The notes beneath the pieces are model-generated. The model searched no databases. It was not told the DNA's origin and saw only the letters and a list, made by a program, of their open reading frames with translations. A stretch of 64,000 nt of DNA, from NCBI GenBank assembly GCA_030537145.1, contig JAUNON010000003.1, positions 1 to 64,000 on the forward strand. Reading direction: 5' to 3'. This DNA is from Lachnospiraceae bacterium (lineage in GTDB: Bacteria > Bacillota > Clostridia > Lachnospirales > Lachnospiraceae). The translations under genes were made by a program, and so were the position numbers. Positions 44,679 to 53,234 of this stretch are shown here, piece by piece; position 1 is the first letter of the stretch, and every line of letters starts with the position of its first letter.

Positions 44679-46049
44679 ATGTCTGCCAAAAGAAGAGCAA
44701 TTCTGTATATTACACGCAAAAAAGGAAAAACAATCCTTTTGCTGCTTTGCTTTTTTGTCATTCTGGTGTTGATTTCCACGGCTTTGGAAATCAACAGCGC
44801 CTCGGAAATCAGCGGGGCAAATCTGCGAAAAGCATTTAAAGGATATTTTAAGGTGGCAGCCAGTCCGGAAGCAGAAACGGAGATTTCCATCGATGAGGAT
44901 TTTGTTTCATCGGTCATGGCGCTGGGCGGTCTGAAAAGCTATAATGCGCAGCGTTCCTGCTATATGACTGTTCCAAAGCTTATTCTGAAGCCGGGGCGCT
45001 TTACGGCCGAAGGCAGCACAAAAGCCCGGATGACAACCTTGATCAGCAATACGGACAGCAGCCGCAATTCCTATTTCATGATGGATATGCTGACGCTGTC
45101 AGAGGGACACCATATTTCAGAAAACAGTTCGGAAGCGGCGCTGATTTCACGCACGCTGGCGGACCAGAACGGGCTGAAAATCGGAGATACGATTTCTGCC
45201 GTTATTACAGAGGATGTTACAGGGGATGCGGATATCCGGGGGCAGGAATTTTCGTTTCAGATTGAAGGCATCTTTGAGGAGAAGGAGATCTTTCAGACGG
45301 AAGAAAATGCACCGGAATGCACGCTGGTGTCAAATTATATTTTTATTGATCAAAGCTCCGGGAATAAAATCAGAACCCTTTTAGATGGAGGACATCCTCA
45401 AGGATATGAAGGCAGTGTCACATTTTTCGTGGATGATCCAGAAGAAATGAATCAGATTGTAAACAAACTGAAGGAAAGTATGGGGGATGCTGCGGGCTCA
45501 TTGGAAATTACAGAAAACAATTCCGCATATGAACAGGCAATGATACCGCTGAAAAAGCTGAGCAGTATGACGGAGGTTATGACCGTGGTAATTGCAGTGA
45601 TCGGATGCGGAATAATTTCTCTTCTTTTACTGCTATGGGAACGTGACAGAATTCATGAAATCGGCCTGCTGATGTCAGTGGGAATAAAGAAAAGCGGAAT
45701 TTTCTTCCAGCAATTCATGGAATGCGGCTTGATCTTTGCGGCGGCATTTCTTCTGGCCGTGATCGTTTCTTTTCCGGCCGCCCGGCAGATTGGTTCCGTG
45801 CTGTATCATAATACGGTGGCTGAGGCGAAAGAAGATATGGGGTCCCCCGATGCATATGAAGCATATCAAAACCGCTACAATCAAACAGCCGCATTGGAGG
45901 CAGAACCGGAATTTGAAGTGAATTTGTCCGGATGGGCACTGGCCGGTCTGGGCGGAATCGGACTTGTACTGGTGATTGTTTCGGTAACGGTCTCTTTTGC
46001 AGCAGCGGCAAGGAAAAAACCAAAAGAGTTATTAATCATCATGGAATGA
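44679..46049 (+). CDS. FtsX-type ABC transporter permease, second subunit
   Basis: A 456-residue permease with the same layout as its neighbour: an N-terminal helix (TILLLLCFFVILVLISTAL), an outer domain with beta-rich segments, and three C-terminal helices from VMTVVIAVIGCGIISLLLLLW onward, ending KKPKELLIIME. The shared C-terminal KPKELL signature of both permeases indicates they evolved from a common ancestor. They probably form a heterodimer with the ATPase at 46053. The start at 44679 follows GAGATAGGGT three bases after the previous stop. Substrate unknown. Confidence 0.88.
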   Translation: MSAKRRAILYITRKKGKTILLLLCFFVILVLISTALEINSASEISGANLRKAFKGYFKVAASPEAETEISIDEDFVSSVMALGGLKSYNAQRSCYMTVPKLILKPGRFTAEGSTKARMTTLISNTDSSRNSYFMMDMLTLSEGHHISENSSEAALISRTLADQNGLKIGDTISAVITEDVTGDADIRGQEFSFQIEGIFEEKEIFQTEENAPECTLVSNYIFIDQSSGNKIRTLLDGGHPQGYEGSVTFFVDDPEEMNQIVNKLKESMGDAAGSLEITENNSAYEQAMIPLKKLSSMTEVMTVVIAVIGCGIISLLLLLWERDRIHEIGLLMSVGIKKSGIFFQQFMECGLIFAAAFLLAVIVSFPAARQIGSVLYHNTVAEAKEDMGSPDAYEAYQNRYNQTAALEAEPEFEVNLSGWALAGLGGIGLVLVIVSVTVSFAAAARKKPKELLIIME

Positions 46050-46052
46050 GGT

Positions 46053-46718
46053 ATGAAAATGATTGAGGTCAGTAACCTGTCTTATTATTATACAAAGGAA
46101 AGAATGATTTTAAACGGAATTAATCTGGTTTTGGAAAATGGAAAGCTGTATGTGATTTTTGGCCCTTCTGGCTGCGGGAAAACGACGCTGCTGTCTTTGC
46201 TGGGTGGGCTGGATGAGGCGAAGGAAGGAACCATCGTAATTGACGGCAGAGAAGTGCGGGAAATTGGACTGGATAAACTGCGAAAAGAAAAGGTATCTTT
46301 TATTTTTCAGAATTATAATCTGATTGACTATATGACGCCGATAGAAAATGTGCAGCTAACCGCCAGGGTGGATCCTCTGCCTGTCTTAGAGTCCATGGGG
46401 CTGACAGCAGAAGAAGCCAAACGCAATGTGCTTCGGTTATCCGGCGGCCAGCAGCAGAGAGTTGCAATCGCACGGGCGCTGGCATCGCAGAATCCCATTA
46501 TTCTTGCGGATGAACCTACCGGAAATCTTGACGAAGGGACGGCAAAAGAAATTATGGGAATCCTGAAGGACGCTGCAAGAATACATAACCGCTGCGTGGT
46601 ACTGGTATCTCATTCCAGAGAAGCGGCAGAGATCGCAGATAAGGTGTTTGAATTGAAGGGCGGAAAATTGGAAGAAAGAGATCCGCAGTCTTACGCGCCT
46701 CCTTCTATAAGCGGGTGA
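46053..46718 (+). CDS. ABC transporter ATP-binding protein, LolD/MacB type
   Basis: A 221-residue ATPase. Walker [10 protein letters not shown] is at residues 35-43, the Q loop is [10 protein letters not shown], the signature [17 protein letters not shown] is complete, and Walker B is [13 protein letters not shown]. The length and gene order (two FtsX permeases, then ATPase) fit the MacB-like exporters of Clostridia. The protein energises the permeases upstream at the membrane. The start at 46053 is three bases after the second permease stop. Its last four bases overlap the next frame but a better start for the following gene lies further on. Confidence 0.93.
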   Translation: MKMIEVSNLSYYYTKERMILNGINLVLENGKLYVIFGPSGCGKTTLLSLLGGLDEAKEGTIVIDGREVREIGLDKLRKEKVSFIFQNYNLIDYMTPIENVQLTARVDPLPVLESMGLTAEEAKRNVLRLSGGQQQRVAIARALASQNPIILADEPTGNLDEGTAKEIMGILKDAARIHNRCVVLVSHSREAAEIADKVFELKGGKLEERDPQSYAPPSISG

Positions 46719-46780
46719 AACAGAAGCAGACGGGCGAATTTATCAGGGGTTGTCTAAGTGACAGAAAGGAAGGTTTGGTT

Positions 46781-47332
46781 ATGACAAAAGAAGTGGAAGA
46801 AATGTTAGCTTTTAACAAGAAGTTTGTAGCGGAGAAGCGTTATGAGCAATATACCAGCAGTAAATATCCGGATAAAAAGATTGCTATCCTCACCTGCATG
46901 GATACACGGCTGATAGAGCTGCTGCCTGCCGCCCTGAATTTGAAAAACGGCGATGTGAAAATGATTAAAAACGCCGGAGGCGTGGTTACGAATCCCTTTG
47001 GAAGCGTGATTCGCAGCCTGCTGGTCTCCATCATCGAGCTGGGCGTAAATGAGATCATGGTGATCGGCCATACGGATTGCGGTGTCCAGCACATTGACAG
47101 TGAAATGATGATCCATCATATGAAACAGCGGGGGATTCCCCAGGAATCCATCGATCTGATGAAATATTGCGGCATTGATTTTGAAAAATGGCTGGCAGGC
47201 TTTGACAGTGTGGAAGCCTCTGTGGAAGAAACGGTGCACACCATCATAAACCACCCGCTGATGCCGAAGGATATCCATGTGGGAGGCTATGTGATCAATA
47301 CCCAGACCGGTGAGCTGACGGTAATCTGCTGA
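46781..47332 (+). CDS. Beta-class carbonic anhydrase
   Basis: A 183-residue zinc enzyme that interconverts CO2 and bicarbonate. Zinc ligands are visible: Cys39, Asp41 and Arg43 in TCMDTR, and His97 and Cys100 in GHTDCG. The region after KNAGG is typical of the small bacterial beta type. It supplies bicarbonate to carboxylases in the cytosol. The start at 46781 has GAAAGGAAGG upstream; a longer frame from 46715 runs into the ATPase end and lacks a site. It may be co-transcribed with the ABC genes, but a functional link is not evident. Confidence 0.92.
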   Translation: MTKEVEEMLAFNKKFVAEKRYEQYTSSKYPDKKIAILTCMDTRLIELLPAALNLKNGDVKMIKNAGGVVTNPFGSVIRSLLVSIIELGVNEIMVIGHTDCGVQHIDSEMMIHHMKQRGIPQESIDLMKYCGIDFEKWLAGFDSVEASVEETVHTIINHPLMPKDIHVGGYVINTQTGELTVIC

Positions 47333-47423
47333 TAGGGAAGCAGGCTGTGCGGCCTTGTATCCAAAAGAATTTCTGTTTTTATAAAAAAAACCGAAAAAAA
47401 TATAAAATATTCTAAAATTTTTC

Positions 47424-47452
47424 TTGCCTTTTCCTCGTTTTTACGGTATAGT
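47424..47452 (+). promoter_or_regulatory. Promoter of the alanine symporter gene
   Basis: TTGCCT (47424-47429) and TATAGT (47447-47452) with a 17-base spacer. The transcript start would be near 47459, followed after only ten bases by a terminator-type hairpin. Confidence 0.7.
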
Positions 47453-47469
47453 CAGCTGGAATAACGCAC

Positions 47470-47505
47470 AAGGGAGTGGTTATAGCATAACCCGCTCCCT
47501 TTTTG
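47470..47505 (+). terminator. Promoter-proximal hairpin, possible attenuator
   Basis: AAGGGAGTGGTTA (47470) and TAACCCGCTCCCTT pair over 12 bases with one bulge, then TTTTT. It lies between the promoter at 47424 and the symporter start at 47543, so transcripts from that promoter must pass it. It could equally be the terminator of the carbonic anhydrase unit. Confidence 0.7.
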
Positions 47506-47542
47506 CATTTTGCGAAAAACAACGAATGAAAGAGGTAAAATT

Positions 47543-49039
47543 ATGATTGATGTAATTACCAACGTAAACAGTGCAATTAATGGCGTAGTCTGGGGATGGC
47601 CTGCTCTGATCCTTCTGGGATTTGTCGGCGTCCTGATGACTGTTCTGACCAAATGCTTCCAGCTGACCCATTTTGGCCATTGGATCAAAAACACCATTGG
47701 AGCCATTTTCGGCGACAAACATGTTACAAAGCATACCGGCGACAAGTCGATTTCTCAGTTCCAGTCGCTTTGTACCGCTTTGGCGGCTACCGTAGGTACC
47801 GGAAATATCGTAGGTGTAGCCGGAGCCATTGCTGTGGGAGGACCGGGAGCGGTCTTTTGGATGTGGCTGATTGCCTTCTTCGGGATGATGACGAACTACT
47901 CTGAGAATGTTCTGGGTATTCTTTTCCGCCGCAAGAATTCCAAGGGCGAATGGTGCGGAGGAGCAATGTACTACCTGCGGGACGGACTTGGAAGCAAGAA
48001 GGGCTGCAAAACCCTGGGAGCCGTTCTTGCGGTTCTTTTCTCCTGCTTCTGCCTGCTGGCTTCCTTTGGTATCGGTAATATGAGCCAGGTAAACAGTATG
48101 GTAGCGAATGTACATACCGCTTTCGGCATTCCCGCCATTGCCACCGGAATTTTCCTGGTGCTGGCTGTCGGTCTGGTAATTCTGGGCGGATTGAAGCGGA
48201 TTGCTGCCTTTACGGAAAAAATCGTGCCCTTCATGGTGATTGCTTATCTGATCGGAACCTTTATCATCATTTTTTTGCATATCGGGACAATTCCCGCCGT
48301 ATTTGCCTCCATTTTCCAGGGTGCGTTCGCTTTGAAATCGGCTGCCGGCGGTGTTGTGGGCTCCGGCATTGCGCTGGCGATGCAGATGGGTATGAAGCGC
48401 GGCGTATTCTCCAATGAGGCCGGTCTCGGTTCCTCTGTTATGGTTCATTCCAGCTCCAATGTAAGAGAGCCGGTCCGCCAGGGTATGTGGGGAATCTTCG
48501 AAGTATTTGCGGATACCATCGTAGTATGCTCTCTGACTGCGCTGACGATTTTAAGCTCCGGTGCGGTGGATCTTAGCACCGGCCAGCTGACTGCCGAGGC
48601 TGCGGAGATTGGCTCCAGCTCTCTGATGAGCTATGCGTTCTCTCAAACCTTCGGTAAGCCGGGCGCCTGGTTTATCGCTCTGGCGATTCTGCTGTTTGCT
48701 TATTCTACGGTGCTTGGCTGGAGTCATTACGGCTCTACTGCCTGCGAGTACCTGTTCGGTACCAAATCCACCACGTTTTACCGTGTCATCTTCGTGTGCA
48801 TCGTGCTGGCAGGCTCTGTGATCGAGGCGCAGCTTGCCTGGGATATCTCCGACACCTTCAATGGCCTGATGATGATCCCCAACCTGATCGGTGTGCTGGT
48901 ACTTTCGCCGCTGGTTATGAAATGCACGAAGAATTATGTGGACCGTAAGCTGCACGGAAAGAAGGTAAAGCCTATGCTGTCCATGTTCCCGGATATCCAG
49001 GAAGAGCATGAAAAAGAGGTAATGCAGGGAGCAGAATAA
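47543..49039 (+). CDS. Sodium:alanine symporter, AGCS family
   Basis: A 498-residue membrane transporter of the alanine/glycine:cation symporter family. About 11 helices are visible, with family motifs TKCFQLTHFGHW, GTGNIVGVAGAIAVGGPGAVFWMW, and GMKRGVFSNEAGLGS. It brings alanine or glycine in with Na+. The start at 47543 follows AGAGGTAAAA. A promoter followed by a hairpin suggests control by attenuation. The last residues are charged and cytosolic. A repeat-family element follows the stop. Confidence 0.94.
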   Translation: MIDVITNVNSAINGVVWGWPALILLGFVGVLMTVLTKCFQLTHFGHWIKNTIGAIFGDKHVTKHTGDKSISQFQSLCTALAATVGTGNIVGVAGAIAVGGPGAVFWMWLIAFFGMMTNYSENVLGILFRRKNSKGEWCGGAMYYLRDGLGSKKGCKTLGAVLAVLFSCFCLLASFGIGNMSQVNSMVANVHTAFGIPAIATGIFLVLAVGLVILGGLKRIAAFTEKIVPFMVIAYLIGTFIIIFLHIGTIPAVFASIFQGAFALKSAAGGVVGSGIALAMQMGMKRGVFSNEAGLGSSVMVHSSSNVREPVRQGMWGIFEVFADTIVVCSLTALTILSSGAVDLSTGQLTAEAAEIGSSSLMSYAFSQTFGKPGAWFIALAILLFAYSTVLGWSHYGSTACEYLFGTKSTTFYRVIFVCIVLAGSVIEAQLAWDISDTFNGLMMIPNLIGVLVLSPLVMKCTKNYVDRKLHGKKVKPMLSMFPDIQEEHEKEVMQGAE

Positions 49040-49070
49040 CTTCCCCTGTCAGAATTAGAAATTAAAAAGC

Positions 49071-49153
49071 GGGCTGCTGTAAAATCAAAAGACGAAGGCA
49101 TTTGCATCCAGATCTTCCGGATACAAAGCTGTGCAGATTGATTTTACGGCAGC
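49071..49153. repeat. Dispersed inverted-repeat element after the symporter gene
   Basis: GGCTGCTGTAAAATCAAA (49071-49088) pairs with TTGATTTTACGGCAGCC (49137-49153). The interior has GCATCCAG and CCGGATAC, like the nested arms of the 17404 copy. Six T/G bases follow, so it may also terminate. Beyond it (49160-49290) there is a small GGCTTC/GAAGCC hairpin and then the next promoter. Confidence 0.75.
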
Positions 49154-49292
49154 CTGTTTGCTGTTATAGGCTTCCGGTACCCGAAGCCCTATGGAAAAGC
49201 TTTTGCAGTTTTAAAGCGCAAACGCCTGCAGCCTTTCTATGAGAGATGACCCTGGGGCAAACGTTGGGAAACAGAAAGCGGGGACACCGAGG

Positions 49293-49321
49293 TTGTCACC
49301 CGGAAAATTCGGTGTTATAAT
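49293..49321 (+). promoter_or_regulatory. Sigma-A promoter of the ABC-F gene
   Basis: TTGTCA (49293-49298) and a perfect TATAAT (49316-49321), 17 bases apart. The start near 49328 gives a short 24-base leader and supports the ATG at 49352. Confidence 0.85.
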
Positions 49322-49351
49322 CTCATGGAGTTTAAAGGAGCGGAAGGATTT

Positions 49352-51190
49352 ATGAATATTTTAACAGCAGAACAGATTACCAAATCTTATACGGAGCGGA
49401 AGCTTCTGGATCAAGTGTCCTTTTCCATGCAGGAGGGGGAGAAGATCGGAGTGATCGGCATAAATGGAACCGGAAAATCTACCCTATTGAAAATATTAGC
49501 CGGAGAGGAGGAGCCGGATGAGGGGGAGCTGATTCTGGGAAACCATGTGGTGGTACGCTATCTTCCCCAGAATCCGGAATTTCCTCTGCAAGCCGGAGTC
49601 CTGGAGACTGTTCTGGCGCACCGGGAGTCCCATGAGGAAGTCTGGGATAAAGAGGGAGAGGCCAAGCGTATGCTGACCCGGCTTGGGATTACGGACTTTG
49701 AACAGAAGGTGGGCGAGCTGTCCGGCGGCCAGAGGAAAAGGCTGGCATTGGCTGCGGTACTGCTGTCTCCGGCGGATATTCTGATTTTGGATGAGCCGAC
49801 GAACCATTTGGACAACGAGATGGCGGACTGGCTGGAGAGCTTCCTGAAAAATTGGAGAGGCTCTCTGATTATGGTAACGCATGACCGGTATTTTCTGGAC
49901 AGCGTTTCCAACCGAATCGTAGAGATCGACAAGGGCCGGCTGTACAGTTACCAGGCAAATTATTCCGGTTTTCTGGCTCTGAAGGCGGAGCGGGAGGAGA
50001 TGGCGCTGGCATCGGAGCGGAAGCGTCAGTCGATTCTGCGGGTAGAGCTGGAGTGGATCCGGCGGGGAGCCAGGGCCCGCTCTACGAAGCAAAAGGCCCA
50101 TATCCAGAGATATGAGAATCTGAAAAATCAAAGCGCGCCCCAGCAGGATTCAAAGGCAGAGATCAGTTCCCCGTCCTCCCGGCTTGGTAGGACTACCATA
50201 GAGCTGGAGCATCTCTCCAAAAGCTATGGAGACAGGGTGCTCTTCCGGGATTTCTCCTATATTTTTCTGAAGCAGGACCGGGTGGGCTTTATCGGGACGA
50301 ATGGCTGCGGGAAAACGACCCTGATGAGGCTGATCGCCGGGCTGGAGCAGGCTGATAGCGGCCGGGTAGAAGTGGGACAGACGGTAAAGATCGGGTACTA
50401 CGCCCAGGAATTTTTCGATATGGATCCGGCTCTGCGGGTGATTGATTATATAAAGGAAGGCGCAGAATATGTAAGGACAGAGGAGGGACTGGTGTCTGCC
50501 GCCAAAATGCTGGAGCGGTTTCTTTTTACATCGGATATGCAGTACAGTCCCATCGGAAAGCTGTCCGGCGGGGAAAAGCGCCGGCTTCGGCTGCTACGGG
50601 TGCTGATGGAGGCCCCGAATGTGCTGATCCTGGATGAACCCACCAATGACCTGGATATTACCACCATGACCTTGCTGGAGGACTATCTGGATCATTATGA
50701 GGGCATTGTCATCACCGTGTCCCATGACCGGTATTTTCTGGACCGTATTGTCCGGCGGATATTTGCTTTTGAACAGGGAGTCCTGCGGCAGTACGAGGGC
50801 GGCTATACGGATTATGCCCAGCGAAAGGAATGGGAAGCGTGGAAGGCCATGGAGGAAGCCCAGGGACAGACGCAGGAAAAGGGCAGGAAAAAGGGAAAGG
50901 GGATTCCGGCAGGCGCAGAGCAGCCAAAAAGCGGAAAGCCCCGGGAAAACCGGAAGCTGAAATTTTCCTGGCAGGAGCAGAAGGATTATGAAACCATCGA
51001 GGGGGAAATCGCTGCGCTGGAAGAGCGGATCGCCTTTCTGGAAGAGGAAATGAACGGCGCCGCCAGTGATTTTGAGAAGCTGAACCAACTGACCGGAGAA
51101 AGGGAGGCGGCGGAACAGGCGCTGGAGGAAAAAATGGAACGGTGGATGTATCTGGAAGAGCTGGCACAGAAAATTGCGGATCAGACGTAA
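49352..51190 (+). CDS. ABC-F family ribosome-associated ATPase
   Basis: A 612-residue protein with two ABC domains and no membrane part. Walker A sequences are GINGTGKS (residues 36-43) and GTNGCGKTT; signatures are LSGGQRKR and LSGGEKRR; both Walker B motifs end in DEPTN. The linker and the C-terminal coiled coil (KDYETIEGEIAALEERIAFL) are typical of ABC-F proteins that act on ribosomes, either in translation or in antibiotic protection. Whether it gives resistance cannot be read here; no leader peptide was identified. The start 49352 has GAAGGA; ATG 49325 lies at the promoter's transcription start and is rejected. Confidence 0.92.
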   Translation: MNILTAEQITKSYTERKLLDQVSFSMQEGEKIGVIGINGTGKSTLLKILAGEEEPDEGELILGNHVVVRYLPQNPEFPLQAGVLETVLAHRESHEEVWDKEGEAKRMLTRLGITDFEQKVGELSGGQRKRLALAAVLLSPADILILDEPTNHLDNEMADWLESFLKNWRGSLIMVTHDRYFLDSVSNRIVEIDKGRLYSYQANYSGFLALKAEREEMALASERKRQSILRVELEWIRRGARARSTKQKAHIQRYENLKNQSAPQQDSKAEISSPSSRLGRTTIELEHLSKSYGDRVLFRDFSYIFLKQDRVGFIGTNGCGKTTLMRLIAGLEQADSGRVEVGQTVKIGYYAQEFFDMDPALRVIDYIKEGAEYVRTEEGLVSAAKMLERFLFTSDMQYSPIGKLSGGEKRRLRLLRVLMEAPNVLILDEPTNDLDITTMTLLEDYLDHYEGIVITVSHDRYFLDRIVRRIFAFEQGVLRQYEGGYTDYAQRKEWEAWKAMEEAQGQTQEKGRKKGKGIPAGAEQPKSGKPRENRKLKFSWQEQKDYETIEGEIAALEERIAFLEEEMNGAASDFEKLNQLTGEREAAEQALEEKMERWMYLEELAQKIADQT

Positions 51191-51230
51191 CGTCTGGCCG
51201 TTCATGGAGGACCTCTGGCTTCTTTTGCCC

Positions 51231-51250
51231 TTTGATTTTGCGGCCGCCCC
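51231..51250. repeat. Half copy of the dispersed repeat
   Basis: TTTGATTTTGCGGCCGCCCC matches the right arm of the family (TTTGATTTTGCGGCAGCC) but I find no matching left arm upstream. It lies between the ABC-F stop and the next promoter and is probably a decayed or truncated copy. Confidence 0.5.
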
Positions 51251-51266
51251 AAAGAGAAAAGGTGTA

Positions 51267-51295
51267 TTTACAGAGAAACCTGAAAATGATAAAAT
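51267..51295 (+). promoter_or_regulatory. Promoter of the metal permease-hslO unit
   Basis: TTTACA (51267-51272) and TAAAAT (51290-51295) with a 17-base spacer. Each differs from consensus by one base. The leader is about 40 bases. Confidence 0.65.
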
Positions 51296-51343
51296 GTATG
51301 CGAACGGAATAGACGGAATAAGACTTCGGATAGGAGGAACAGG

Positions 51344-52192
51344 ATGGCTGATATAATCCTGGACTGTTTGATTGACACTTTGAAAACGGTGCCGTTTTTG
51401 TTTTTAACATATCTGCTTATGGAGTACATTGAGCATCGCACCAGTGATAAAACGAAGGGCATGATCCGGCGGGCCGGAAAGTGGGGGCCGCTGTTTGGCG
51501 GAGTGCTGGGAGTGATTCCTCAGTGCGGTTTTTCCGCTGCGGCTGCCGGCCTTTTTTCCGGCAGGGTGATTACGCTGGGTACACTACTGGCAGTATTTTT
51601 GTCCACGTCCGATGAGATGCTGCCTATTTTACTGTCCAGTCAGGTGCCGCTGCCGTTAATTTTGCGGATTTTGGCGCAAAAGGCAGTCATTGGCGTACTG
51701 GCGGGCTTTTTTGTGGATTTTGTATTCCGGAAATTTAATCAGCGCAAGATCGGCTCGAAAATTCATGATATCTGTGTGCAGGAGCATTGTGAATGTGAGC
51801 ACAGTATTGTAAAATCGGCGCTGAAGCATACGGGGAATATTGCCCTGTTTTTGCTGGTGGTATCGCTGGCGCTGAATCTGGTGATCGGCCTGATCGGAGA
51901 GGAAAATCTGGGGCGGCTGATCCTGAACTGGCCGGTGGCCGGGGAGCTGCTGGCAGGGGTGATCGGACTGATCCCCAACTGTGCGGCATCTGTGGTGATT
52001 ACTACGCTGTACATGGAAGGCGCCATGAGCGCCGGAGCCATGATGGCCGGCCTGCTGGTGGGCTCCGGCGTAGGGCTTCTGGTTCTGTTTCGTACCAATA
52101 AAAGCCGGGCGGAAAACCTGAAAATTACGGCGATGCTCTATGTGATCGGGGTATTGGGCGGTATTGCGACAGGACTTTTGGGAAAAATATAA
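51344..52192 (+). CDS. ArsP_2-type heavy-metal/manganese permease
   Basis: A 282-residue membrane protein resembling the 10-TM heavy-metal exporter group, though it has about eight helices here. The motif GVLGVIPQCGFS (53-64) recurs as GVIGLIPNCAAS (205-216), each with a Cys, so the two halves are an internal duplication. A His/Cys-rich loop (CVQEHCECEH) sits between the halves and could bind metal. Arsenite or manganese export has been proposed for relatives; the substrate here is unknown. The start at 51344 follows AGGAGGAACAGG. hslO follows 28 bases later. Confidence 0.8.
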   Translation: MADIILDCLIDTLKTVPFLFLTYLLMEYIEHRTSDKTKGMIRRAGKWGPLFGGVLGVIPQCGFSAAAAGLFSGRVITLGTLLAVFLSTSDEMLPILLSSQVPLPLILRILAQKAVIGVLAGFFVDFVFRKFNQRKIGSKIHDICVQEHCECEHSIVKSALKHTGNIALFLLVVSLALNLVIGLIGEENLGRLILNWPVAGELLAGVIGLIPNCAASVVITTLYMEGAMSAGAMMAGLLVGSGVGLLVLFRTNKSRAENLKITAMLYVIGVLGGIATGLLGKI

Positions 52193-52220
52193 CAAATATT
52201 ACTATAACAGAGGTAATGCT

Positions 52221-53099
52221 ATGGATTATATGATCAGGGCAACGGCGGCGGACAATCAGATCCGTGCTTTTGCCGCTACGACAAGAACAATGGTGGAAAC
52301 GGCGAGGCAGTATCATAATACCAGCCCGGTGGCAACGGCGGCTCTTGGCCGGCTGCTGACCGGAGGTGTCATGATGGGCAGCATGATGAAGGGAGAGCAG
52401 GATCTGCTGACGCTTCAGGTAAAGGGGGACGGCCCTCTGGGCGGAATTACGGTGACAGCGGATTCGAAGGGACATGCCAAGGGATATGTGAACCATCCGG
52501 AGGTGCTGATTCATGCCAATGCCAGGGGAAAGCTGGATGTGTCCGGAGCCATCGGAAACGGAATGCTTCAGGTAATCAAGGATATGGGCCTGAAGGAACC
52601 CTATGTGGGAAGCTGCCAGCTTCAGACAGGCGAGATTGCAGAGGATCTGACCTATTATTTCGCCATATCGGAGCAGGTGCCCTCTTCCGTAGGGCTGGGA
52701 GTTTTGCTGGAGAAAAATAATACGGTGCGCCAGGCGGGAGGCTTTCTGATTCAGTTGATGCCCTTTACGCCGGACGAGATCATTGATAAGCTGGAGCAGA
52801 GGCTGGCCGGTGTGAATTCCGTAACCTCCATGCTGGATGCAGGGAAAACGCCGGAGGAGATTCTGGAGGAGCTTCTGGGAGAGTTTGGCCTGGAGATCAA
52901 TGAGAAAAAGGAAATTTTCTATCAGTGTGACTGTTCCAGGCAGCGGATCGAGAGGGCTTTAATCAGCATCGGAAAAAAGGAGCTTCAGGACATGATCCAT
53001 GACGGCAAACCCATAGAGGTGAACTGCCATTTCTGCAATAAAAATTATGAGTTTGGCGTAGAGGAGCTGAAGGAGCTGCTGAAGCGGGCGGTGCGGTAG
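52221..53099 (+). CDS. hslO: Hsp33 redox-regulated chaperone
   Basis: A 292-residue Hsp33 protein. The C-terminal zinc-redox switch has CDC and CHFC cysteines (CX1C then CX2C), which oxidise to activate the holdase. The N-terminal domain (DYMIRATAADNQIRAFAATT) and QTGEIAEDLTYYF motif are typical. It protects proteins under oxidative heat stress in the cytosol. The start at 52221 follows AGAGGT; a longer frame from 52164 overlaps the permease gene and lacks a site. The pairing with a metal permease may be incidental. Confidence 0.95.
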   Translation: MDYMIRATAADNQIRAFAATTRTMVETARQYHNTSPVATAALGRLLTGGVMMGSMMKGEQDLLTLQVKGDGPLGGITVTADSKGHAKGYVNHPEVLIHANARGKLDVSGAIGNGMLQVIKDMGLKEPYVGSCQLQTGEIAEDLTYYFAISEQVPSSVGLGVLLEKNNTVRQAGGFLIQLMPFTPDEIIDKLEQRLAGVNSVTSMLDAGKTPEEILEELLGEFGLEINEKKEIFYQCDCSRQRIERALISIGKKELQDMIHDGKPIEVNCHFCNKNYEFGVEELKELLKRAVR

Positions 53100-53234
53100 C
53101 GGCAAAAATACCGGCGCATATAAAACAACGGGTATTGCAACTTGCGGAATATGCGATCAGAGGCAGAATGGCATGGCCTGTATCGGAAAGCAGGTATGCC
53201 GGGAATCCCCGGATCAGGAAAGAAAGGAAAGACC

